This document shows, in pieces, positions 11,917 to 18,872 of a DNA stretch of 63,147 nucleotides; the first letter of the stretch is position 1, and every line of letters begins with the position of its first letter. Under the pieces are notes generated by a model. The model had not been told where the DNA came from, did not search any database, and saw only the letters and a program-made list of their open reading frames with translations. The position numbers and the translations under genes are program-made. The stretch is from Actinomycetota bacterium (GTDB lineage Bacteria; Actinomycetota; Actinomycetes; Streptosporangiales; Streptosporangiaceae), in contig DAHVDE010000051.1 in NCBI GenBank assembly GCA_027313705.1, positions 1-63,147 on the forward strand, given 5' to 3'.

Positions 11917-13035
11917 CTAAGCCTCCGCTCCGAACGCGCGAGAAAACCGCACGTCGCCGTCGATCGTGTCCCTGATGTCGGCCAGCCCGTTGCGGATCAT
12001 CAGCGACCGCTCGATGCCGAGTCCGAACGCGAACCCGCTGTACCTGTCGGCATCGATGCCGCACGCGGCAAGCACGCGCGGGTTCACCATGCCGCAGCCG
12101 GCGATCTCGATCCAGCCTTGCGACTTGCAGACCCGGCAAGGAGAACCGCCCCTGGCCGAGGCGCCACGGCACACATGGCACTCCATCGACACGTCAGCAG
12201 AAGGCTCGGTGAAAGGGAAGAAGTCCGGCCGCAGCCTCGTGCGCAGGCCGGGTCCGAACATGGCTTCGACGAAGGCGGAGATGGCGCCGCGCAGGTCGGC
12301 CATGGTCAGCCCTTCGTCAACGGCCAGGCCCTCGATCTGATGGAACACCGGGCTGTGGGTGGCGTCGAGCGCATCAGCGCGGAAGCATTTGCCAGGGCTT
12401 ACCACGTACACCGGCAAAGGACGGCTGAGCATCGCCCTGATCTGCACCGGTGAAGTGTGGGTACGCAGCACCTTACCTGAGTGCGCCGCGCCGTCCCGGC
12501 CAGCCACGAAGAACGTGTCCTGCATCTCACGCGCCGGATGGTCGGGCGGGAAATTCAGCGCGTCGAAGTTGTACCACTCGGCCTCGATCTCTGGGCCTTC
12601 CGCGATTTCGTAGCCCATCCCGATGAACACGTCGGCCAGCCGGTCAGCCAGCATCGCGACCGGATGCCTGGCGCCGCTCGCGCGCCTGTCCCACGGCAGC
12701 GTCACGTCGGCGACTTCGTCCACAAGGACCCGCTGGTCCCGGTCGGCCTCAAGCTCTCGCTGCCTGCCCGCGTGGGCCTCGCCGAGCAGCCGCTTGGCTT
12801 CGCCGACGCGCCTACCGGCCTCCGCCTTCGCCTCGGGCGGCAGCGCCCCGATTTCCGCGCTCGCCAAGACCAGCGGCGACCGGCCGCCGAGGTGCGCCAG
12901 CCGTGCTTCCTTGAGTTCGTCGAAACTGCCCGCGCCGGAAATGGCGGCGAGTCCGGCGTCCAGCATTCGCTGGACTTCCGCAGGCGCGAGCGCGGTGACC
13001 CGCACCGGGTCGTAGGCTTTATTCGGAGCTGACAT
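11917..13035 (-). CDS. pheS: Phenylalanine--tRNA ligase alpha subunit
   Basis: Catalytic subunit of PheRS, class II. From ATG 13035 it is 372 aa: an N-terminal helical coiled-coil region, then class II motifs including RTHTSPVQIRAM (motif 2 region), VFHQIEGLAVDE and the motif 3 stretch FGLGIERSLMIRNGL. The frame stays open to 13134, but the extension resembles nothing in the family and includes a low-GC patch, so the internal ATG is preferred. A GGATCGGAA purine run precedes it. The 230-bp gap upstream must hold the promoter, which I could not place firmly. Confidence 0.96.
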   Translation of the reverse strand: MSAPNKAYDPVRVTALAPAEVQRMLDAGLAAISGAGSFDELKEARLAHLGGRSPLVLASAEIGALPPEAKAEAGRRVGEAKRLLGEAHAGRQRELEADRDQRVLVDEVADVTLPWDRRASGARHPVAMLADRLADVFIGMGYEIAEGPEIEAEWYNFDALNFPPDHPAREMQDTFFVAGRDGAAHSGKVLRTHTSPVQIRAMLSRPLPVYVVSPGKCFRADALDATHSPVFHQIEGLAVDEGLTMADLRGAISAFVEAMFGPGLRTRLRPDFFPFTEPSADVSMECHVCRGASARGGSPCRVCKSQGWIEIAGCGMVNPRVLAACGIDADRYSGFAFGLGIERSLMIRNGLADIRDTIDGDVRFSRAFGAEA

Positions 13036-13243
13036 CTCGCATTCCGATCCTGTGTAAAGGTCAAAGGATTTTTTTGGCTTTAAGTGTCCTTGATCCATGG
13101 CCGGCAGCCGCCAGGCACCAGTGAATGCAGGCACCGGCGGGAGCCCGTCAACTGAACCGGCCAGGGCAGCAGCGCGGCAAAGTCCCCTGCGATCGTCTGG
13201 CCGGTGCTGATCAGCCCGCTCCTAGCACGCTCCGGTCAGTCGT

Positions 13244-13271
13244 GACCAGGTCAGTCCAGACCAGGTCAGTC
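13244..13271. repeat. 15-bp direct repeat at the kinase gene 3' end
   Basis: GACCAGGTCAGTC occurs at 13244-13256 and again at 13259-13271, a 15-bp period, with a shorter partial copy (CCGGTCAGTC) just before. It overlaps the last codons of the histidine kinase. Probably local slippage; no function can be assigned. Confidence 0.6.
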
Positions 13272-14540
13272 GTAGTCGGGCCCGCCGGCGGGCATGGTAA
13301 ATCGGAACTCAGCCCCGCCGCCAGGCGCGCGCGCCACGCTGATCGACCCGCCGTGCGCCTCGACAAGTCCCTTGACGATGAACAACCCGAGCCCGGCACC
13401 GCCGCGCCGCTTGCCCCGCCAGAACTGCCTGAACACGGCAGGCGCGAACTCGGGCGCGATCCCCTGACCCTCGTCGCGCACCGAAACCACGACCCCTGGC
13501 CCGCCGCAGACCAGCGCAGACTCGATCACGGTAGTAACCGTACCAGCACCGTGCCTGACCGCGTTCTCAATAAGGTTCGCCAGGATCTGGTCGACCTTGT
13601 CACCGTCAAGCCAGGTCTCAGGCAATCCGCCGCCGATCTCGATCTTGAATCTGGATGCTGCTTCGCCTGCGGCGACCCGGCCGGCCACTAGCTTGCCCGC
13701 CCGCGCGGCGATGTCGACCAGTTCCCTGTGCAGTACTGTGCGGCCCGCCTCCAGTCGCGAGACGTCGAGCAACTCGGCGATGAGCCGCGTCACCCGGTCG
13801 GCGTCGGCGTTGACCGTCTCGAGCATGACCCGCTTCTGGTCGTCGGTGAACCTCGACCACTTCGTCAGCAGGGTCGCGGTGAACCCCTTGACGCTGGTCA
13901 GCGGCGACCGCAGTTCGTGTGCCACCGTCGAGACGAGATCGGCCCTGGTGCGCTCGTGCCTGGCCCGCGCACTGGCGCTGCGTAGCGTCACCGTGAGGCG
14001 CTGAACCGCGCCGCGTTCAGCCGGGCCGCCGCGGCGCGGGCCGCGCACGTATCCGACGGTCACCAGCAATTCGGTGCCGTCAGGAAGGAACAAGGAGCAC
14101 TCGGGATGCCGCGTCCTGGTGGAAAGGCCGTCATATGGCCTGGAAAGGCGCCACCAGCAATGACCTTCGCTATCACACAATGGCAGCACATTGAGCAAGG
14201 TGTCACCGACGGCCTTGCTCGCGCTGATTCCGGTCAGCCGTTCGGCGGCCCGGTTGAAAATAATGACCGAGCCATTGGCATCGGCCACGACCAGCCCATC
14301 AGGCAGTTCGTCCGCGCTGAAAAGATCATCCGCTGATTGCGGCGACCGCGGCCCGGCCGCCGCGGCATCTTCCCCTGACAGCACCACGGCGCCCGCCTGG
14401 AGGTCGTCCCCCCTGGCCCGTCCCGCGGCGCCGTTCGCGGTCATCACCTTCACCTGCCGGTCGAGTTCGCTGCCCCGGCACACCAGTCTCGTCACCGCAG
14501 GTCCGGGGGATAACCCGCAGTAACTAGTGCGTCTGGCCAC
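13266..14540 (-). CDS. Orphan PAS-domain sensor histidine kinase
   Basis: Predicted soluble two-component kinase of up to 424 aa. A PAS domain spans about residues 72-170 (GLVVADANGSVIIFNRAAER). The dimerisation helix holds H208 in STVAHELRSPLTSVKGF. The ATPase part has the N box (ILANLIENAVRHG), G1 (DEGQGIAPE) and G2 (GGAGLGLFIVKGL). No transmembrane segment is visible, so it should sense a cytoplasmic signal. The start is unsure: GTG at 14540 or ATG at 14444, the latter with AGGTGAAGG upstream. No response regulator gene is nearby, so the partner is elsewhere. As I recall, a kinase at this place between rplT and pheS also occurs in Streptomyces, so it is an old neighbour of the translation genes. 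Confidence 0.9.
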   Translation of the reverse strand: MARRTSYCGLSPGPAVTRLVCRGSELDRQVKVMTANGAAGRARGDDLQAGAVVLSGEDAAAAGPRSPQSADDLFSADELPDGLVVADANGSVIIFNRAAERLTGISASKAVGDTLLNVLPLCDSEGHCWWRLSRPYDGLSTRTRHPECSLFLPDGTELLVTVGYVRGPRRGGPAERGAVQRLTVTLRSASARARHERTRADLVSTVAHELRSPLTSVKGFTATLLTKWSRFTDDQKRVMLETVNADADRVTRLIAELLDVSRLEAGRTVLHRELVDIAARAGKLVAGRVAAGEAASRFKIEIGGGLPETWLDGDKVDQILANLIENAVRHGAGTVTTVIESALVCGGPGVVVSVRDEGQGIAPEFAPAVFRQFWRGKRRGGAGLGLFIVKGLVEAHGGSISVARAPGGGAEFRFTMPAGGPDYD

Positions 14541-14683
14541 CTCGTGTGATCTCGACTCGAGCTGTCAATGACGCAACGTAACCAAAGCCTAGCGCGTCAG
14601 CTAAGCTGCGCGGCACCCCCATGCTGCCGCGCTCACCCCCGAGCGGCATCCCAGCAGGGGACCAGATGATGACTAATCGACGG

Positions 14684-15598
14684 TTACCTGGACGCGCGGG
14701 CCGAGGCGTAGAGGCAGACGGCCGCGGCCGCGGCCAGGTTGAGGCTCTCCGCCCGGCCGTAAATTGGCACGGCGACGACCTCGTCCGCGAGTGCACGCGA
14801 CTGCGCGGGCAGTCCCCATGCCTCGTTTCCGAACAGCCACGCCGTCGGCCTGGCTAGCCTGCCCGCCGCCTGAAGTTCGTCCAGGGTCAGGTCCGCGCCG
14901 CCGTCAGCCGCCAGCACGGTCAGTCCGGCACCGCGCAGCGCGCTGGCGGCATCCGCCGCGCTTACCCCGGTTACGACCGGCAAGTGGAACAGGGATCCGG
15001 CCGACGATCGCACGCACTTGCCGTTGTATGGGTCCACGGAGTCGCCGGCGAAGATCACTCCCCCGGCACCGGCCGCGTCCGCGGTACGCAGCACGGTCCC
15101 TGCGTTGCCAGGATCACGCACGTCCGCGAGCACGACCAGGAGCCGGGGACTGGCTGCGGCAAGTTCACCCAGCGGCACGTCAAGGAACGAGCACACCGCC
15201 AGCAGTCCTTGCGGGGTCACCGTAGGCGCCAATTCGGCCATCAGCTCAGCGCTGACCTCAAGCACCGCAACCCCGGCGCCGGCGGCGGCGTCCACCAGTT
15301 CGCCGTGCCTGGCCAGGGCCGCCGCCGTCACGAAAAGCTCAGTGACGGCGCACGGCGACCCGGCAAGCACGGACCGGCCGGACGAGCCAGCCTGGCCAGG
15401 GCAGCCAAGCGCTTCCCTGACCGCCTGCGGTCCTTCGGCGAGAAACAGCCTCGCCTCCTCGCGCTTGGCACGCCTGGCAAGCTGCCTGGCCAGCTTGACC
15501 CGAGGCGAGTGAACCCCTGGCTGCCGCCTAGCCTCAGGCAGCCTGCGGCCTCGGCGCGTCGACGTCGTCGGGCAGCGCCGCGCGCGCGACCACGACAA
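14684..15598 (-). CDS. TrmH/SpoU-family RNA 2'-O-methyltransferase
   Basis: SAM-dependent RNA ribose methyltransferase of the SPOUT class. The substrate-binding N-terminal domain ends near [14 protein letters not shown]. Catalytic motif 1 is [20 protein letters not shown], motif 2 is [11 protein letters not shown] and motif 3 is [16 protein letters not shown]. The RNA target (likely a 23S position) cannot be read from sequence. The start is unclear: homologous sequence begins around codon 15514 ([15 protein letters not shown]), but no ATG, GTG or TTG lies there. The nearest usual starts are TTG at 15598 and 15631, inside rplT, and a CTG at 15541 would give the expected length. It follows rplT, consistent with ribosome maturation. 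Confidence 0.87.
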   Translation of the reverse strand: MSWSRARRCPTTSTRRGRRLPEARRQPGVHSPRVKLARQLARRAKREEARLFLAEGPQAVREALGCPGQAGSSGRSVLAGSPCAVTELFVTAAALARHGELVDAAAGAGVAVLEVSAELMAELAPTVTPQGLLAVCSFLDVPLGELAAASPRLLVVLADVRDPGNAGTVLRTADAAGAGGVIFAGDSVDPYNGKCVRSSAGSLFHLPVVTGVSAADAASALRGAGLTVLAADGGADLTLDELQAAGRLARPTAWLFGNEAWGLPAQSRALADEVVAVPIYGRAESLNLAAAAAVCLYASARASR

Positions 15599-15923
15599 GC
15601 GCAGCGAACGCCTCGGAATCGGCGACGGCAAGCTCGGCGAGCATGCGCCGGTCCACGTCGACGCCAGCTATCTTCAAGCCCTGGATAAACCGGTTATACG
15701 TCATGCCTTCTGCCCTGACAGCAGCATTAATCCGCTGAATCCACAGCCGACGGAACGCGCCCTTACGGTCCTTGCGGTCCCGGTAGGCATACGTCATCGA
15801 GTGCAGTTGCTGTTCCTTGGCCTTCCGGTACAACCTCGACCGCTGGCCGCGGTAACCGCTCGACCGCTCGAGTACTACCCTGCGCTTCTTGTGGGCATTG
15901 ACCGCCCGCTTCACGCGTGCCAT
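15534..15923 (-). CDS. rplT: Ribosomal protein L20
   Basis: Large-subunit assembly protein. The 129-aa sequence has the L20 core [30 protein letters not shown] and [18 protein letters not shown], then a C-terminal extension (about residues 110-129, acidic then PRPQAA) beyond the usual end. It is the last gene of infC-rpmI-rplT. In Firmicutes and proteobacteria L20 represses this operon by binding its leader or the rpmI region; whether that occurs here is not known from the sequence. Confidence 0.98.
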   Translation of the reverse strand: MARVKRAVNAHKKRRVVLERSSGYRGQRSRLYRKAKEQQLHSMTYAYRDRKDRKGAFRRLWIQRINAAVRAEGMTYNRFIQGLKIAGVDVDRRMLAELAVADSEAFAALVVVARAALPDDVDAPRPQAA

Positions 15924-15949
15924 TTTGGCTCCCTACACGTCGGACCGGG

Positions 15950-16144
15950 TTACTTGCCCAGCAGCTTCTTGGCGATCTTCAGGTCGGCGGGCGAGACTTC
16001 CACGTCGCCTGCCAGGCGGCGGGTCCGCGTGCTCGGCTTGTGCTCAAAGTAGTGCCCCCGGTTGGCCCGGCGGCGCATGATCTTGCCGCTGCCCGTGATG
16101 CGCAATCTCTTCTTCGCACCACTGTGCGTCTTCATCTTCGGCAT
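15950..16144 (-). CDS. rpmI: Ribosomal protein L35
   Basis: A 64-aa ribosomal protein beginning [13 protein letters not shown], with the family pattern [25 protein letters not shown]. The frame is open to 16180, but ATG 16144 is the family start. It lies 26 bp before rplT and about 130 bp after infC, in the standard order. Confidence 0.97.
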   Translation of the reverse strand: MPKMKTHSGAKKRLRITGSGKIMRRRANRGHYFEHKPSTRTRRLAGDVEVSPADLKIAKKLLGK

Positions 16145-16277
16145 GTCGCCGTATCCCTCGTTCCATGCGTGCTCACGCACACGTTCTCTACTTACAGCCG
16201 TTACTTACGGCTGTTATTTACACCGTCTTCACTGACCCGGCGGCGCCGTTTTCCTCTGCTAACAGCCGGTGCGCCCG

Positions 16278-17543
16278 TCAGCCTCCGGACTGCGTCGTCG
16301 AGCCGCCATTCTCCGGCCTCGGCCGCGGCGTCGGCACGGCAGTGCCCTCGCCTGGCTTGGCGGCCGTAACCCTCGGCGCGGTCGGCTTGGGTGCCGCCGG
16401 GCGCGGCGCGCCGCTCGGCACAGGTCCTGGCCTAGGTGCCGTCGGCCGCGGCGGAGCCGGTCTCGGCCCGCTGGGCGAAGGGCCAGGCCGCGGTGCGGCC
16501 GGCCGCGGTGCGCCTTCCGATCCCTGTCCTGGCCGCTGGGCGCCTGAAGCTCGCTCGGCCGCAGCCGGCCTTGGGGTCGGGCGCGGGCCAGAACCAGAAG
16601 TCGCGAAGCTAGGTCCAGCCGACCCAGGCGAACCCGCGCCAGTGGCGGAACCAAGCCCGGTGCCGGCCCCTGGCCTGACCGAACTCGAACCCGGGCGCGG
16701 TGCGGCCTGGCGAGGCCCTTGACCGCCGGCCGGCGCAGGCGCACTTGAGCGCGGCGCCGCCTGGAAGGCACGGCTAGTCCTGCTGGCCGGGCCGGCCGTC
16801 GTAGCCTGGGCCAGTCGCTCCGTCGCGACGGCCGCTTCCTGCGGTGCCTGCTCCTGCGGTGCCTGCTCCTGCGGTTCCTGCTCCTGCGGCAGGTAAGCCT
16901 GCAGTTGCGATGCCTGCTCCTGAAGCGAGCCTAGGTCGAACTGCATTTCGCCGCCTTCGTCGCGGTTCGCTCCTGGCGCCGAGGCGCGGGCGCTTGCCCG
17001 GTCAGGAGTCTTGACCGGCTTGACGTCCGCCTTCTTGCGGTGCGGTCCGATGACCATGATCATGTTCCGGCCGTCTTGCTTTGGCTGCGACTCGACGAAA
17101 CCAAGTTCCTCAACGTCACCGGCTAGCCGCTGGAGCAGCTTGTAGCCAAGTTCTGGCCTGCTCTGCTCGCGGCCTCGGAACATGATGGTGATCTTGACCT
17201 TGTCGCCCTGCTTCAGGAACCGCTCGACGTGACCCTTCTTGGTCCCGTAGTCGTGCGGATCGATCTTGGGGCGGATCTTGATCTCCTTGATGACGGTCTG
17301 GGCCTGGTTCTTGCGCGATTCCCTGGCCTTGAGCGCCGACTCGTACTTGAACTTGCCGTAGTCCATGAGCTTGCAGACCGGCGGCCGCGCGGTCGGCGCG
17401 ACCTCGACTAGGTCAAGATCGGCTTCCTGGGCGAGGCGGAGCGCGTCATTGATGGACACGATCCCGACCTGCTCGCCAGACGGGCCGACCAGCCGGACTT
17501 CAGGTACCCGGATTCGCTCGTTGATGCGAGGTTCAGTGCTGAT
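16278..17543 (-). CDS. infC: Translation initiation factor IF-3 with long disordered tail, probable ATC start
   Basis: IF-3 binds the 30S subunit and controls start-codon choice. The core, about 175 residues, includes [45 protein letters not shown] and [19 protein letters not shown], both IF-3 domains and the linker. The start chosen is ATC at 17543 because a perfect AGGAGG (17553-17548) lies four bases upstream and homology begins exactly there; GTG at 17606 would add 21 unrelated residues. Non-standard starts are known for infC and serve IF-3 autoregulation. After the core come about 245 residues rich in Pro, Ala, Gly, Arg and Gln, with QEQAP repeats. Such tails occur in some actinobacterial IF-3 proteins, but this one is long (421 aa in total). 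Confidence 0.93.
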   Translation of the reverse strand: MSTEPRINERIRVPEVRLVGPSGEQVGIVSINDALRLAQEADLDLVEVAPTARPPVCKLMDYGKFKYESALKARESRKNQAQTVIKEIKIRPKIDPHDYGTKKGHVERFLKQGDKVKITIMFRGREQSRPELGYKLLQRLAGDVEELGFVESQPKQDGRNMIMVIGPHRKKADVKPVKTPDRASARASAPGANRDEGGEMQFDLGSLQEQASQLQAYLPQEQEPQEQAPQEQAPQEAAVATERLAQATTAGPASRTSRAFQAAPRSSAPAPAGGQGPRQAAPRPGSSSVRPGAGTGLGSATGAGSPGSAGPSFATSGSGPRPTPRPAAAERASGAQRPGQGSEGAPRPAAPRPGPSPSGPRPAPPRPTAPRPGPVPSGAPRPAAPKPTAPRVTAAKPGEGTAVPTPRPRPENGGSTTQSGG

Positions 17544-17553
17544 GTGACCTCCT
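17541..17553 (-). promoter_or_regulatory. infC Shine-Dalgarno and ATC initiation codon
   Basis: AGGAGG (17553-17548 on the minus strand), then TCAC, then ATC (17543-17541) in the IF-3 frame. A full consensus ribosome-binding site in front of a non-standard codon is the arrangement expected for an IF-3-discriminated start. Confidence 0.75.
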
Positions 17554-17620
17554 GAGCCACTGTCATCCTGCCACGGGCCTATCCCAGAGCAGGTACTGCG
17601 AGCCACCTACGCGGAACGCC

Positions 17621-17651
17621 AAAAAGCCCCGCAAGGTATGCGTGCGGGGCT
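17621..17651 (-). terminator. Attenuator-like terminator hairpin in the infC leader
   Basis: On the minus strand AGCCCCGCA (17651-17643) pairs with TGCGGGGCT (17633-17625) around a 9-nt loop, and five T residues follow (17625-17621). This is an intrinsic terminator about 80 nt upstream of the infC start. Its position suggests transcription attenuation of infC-rpmI-rplT; it could instead simply end readthrough from aroE. Confidence 0.75.
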
Positions 17652-18011
17652 CCACCTGTGCAACCTCGGCGGCTCAACCGGAACGCCAACGGGAACAGTT
17701 CCCGCTAGGCCGACCAATGCCACTCCAGCCACCGACGCTCCGCGAGCCGACTCGCGCTGCGCGCAAGCGAGCCGCCGTACGTCCGGCCGAGACCAGCCGA
17801 TCCGGAGACCGGCTAGCCTGCCAGCCAGCCCTGCGTGAACTCCCTCTGGGCTGCTGGACTGCTACCCGCCGACATCGGCCCGCGCTTGCCAAGCGCCAGC
17901 CGCAGTCAGCTAGGTGGGAGGTGGCCAAGGTGGTCCTCCGCTTTCCCCAGGGCAATTCTGCCGCGGGGCATTAAGTTCTGCCTCTCACATTACCGCATCG
18001 CCGCGGCCTAG
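17652..18011. other. 360-bp gene-free stretch upstream of infC
   Basis: No credible gene is seen. It should hold the infC promoter and leader for the minus strand. It contains near-palindromes CGGGAACAGTTCCCG (17690-17704) and GCGCTTGCCAAGCGC (17882-17896), which could fold in the leader RNA. I could not pick a convincing -10/-35 pair. Confidence 0.5.
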
Positions 18012-18872
18012 TCATATCGCGCGCCGTGCTAGCTCAGCGAGTCCAGCACGGCGCATCGCCTCGAGCGGCGCCTGCCGGTCGGTCATCAACGCGACCTGCC
18101 CGGCTGCCTGGTGCAGCAGCAGATCAAATCCGCTGACGACGATCGACCCGGCCAGCCCGGCCGCGCGAGCCAGCGGCGTCGGCCACGGGTCATAAACGAC
18201 ATCGAGCACGGCCTGGCAGGCACTTGCGTGCTCGGCAAAATTTGCGGCAAGAAGATCGGCGGCGCCTGCGGGCACGGTCGAGATGACCAGGCGCATGCCG
18301 CGCATGCTGTCCGCGGTAAATGCCGTGAACGTGACAGATATTCCCAGCCGGTCGGCCGCCCGCTGGACGTCAGCAGTCCGCGCGGCGTCTCGCACCGCGA
18401 TGACCGCGGCCTTCTCGCCAAGTTCGCCGAGCGCGCCGAGCGCGGCACAGGCGGTCGCGCCGCCGCCGATGACCAGCGCCCGGCCAGCCGGAGACCGGTC
18501 GCCGGCAGGCAGACCCTTCTCGGCCAGCGCACCGGTCATCCCGGCCACGTCGGTGTTGTAGCCGAGTCGCTGCGCCGCCGCGAATACGACAGTGTTGGCG
18601 CAACCCACCGCGGCGGCGACCGGGTCGATCCGGTCGAGCAGTGGCATGACGGCGCGCTTCAGCGGCATCGTCAGCGACAACCCGGCCCAGTCTGGCCCGC
18701 ACGCGTCGAGGAACGAGGGCAGCGCGGCCTCGCCACACTCGACCGCCTCATAGCGCCACCAGGTCAGGCCAAGCTCAGCGTAGGCCGCGCGGTGCAGCAC
18801 CGGCGACAGCGAGTGCCCGATCGGCGAGCCAAGCACGGCCGCCCTGACGACCCGCGAGTCGGCCTGAGTCAT
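18012..18872 (-). CDS. aroE: Shikimate dehydrogenase
   Basis: NADPH-dependent reduction of 3-dehydroshikimate to shikimate, aromatic amino-acid pathway. The 286-aa protein shows the shikimate-binding GSPIGHSLSPVLHRAAY, the lysine of LTMPLKRAV, NTDVAGMTGAL with the catalytic Asp, and the nucleotide loop GGGATACAALGAL. ATG at 18872 overlaps the mltG stop (ATGA) and is preferred over a start at 18893. The usual following genes aroC, aroK and aroB are not here; infC follows instead. Confidence 0.94.
   Translation of the reverse strand: MTQADSRVVRAAVLGSPIGHSLSPVLHRAAYAELGLTWWRYEAVECGEAALPSFLDACGPDWAGLSLTMPLKRAVMPLLDRIDPVAAAVGCANTVVFAAAQRLGYNTDVAGMTGALAEKGLPAGDRSPAGRALVIGGGATACAALGALGELGEKAAVIAVRDAARTADVQRAADRLGISVTFTAFTADSMRGMRLVISTVPAGAADLLAANFAEHASACQAVLDVVYDPWPTPLARAAGLAGSIVVSGFDLLLHQAAGQVALMTDRQAPLEAMRRAGLAELARRAI

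Noticed and set aside
12960-13110. Phe-rich leader peptide or T-box upstream of pheS
   Set aside because: No run of Phe codons, no T-box motif and no terminator/antiterminator pair could be seen.
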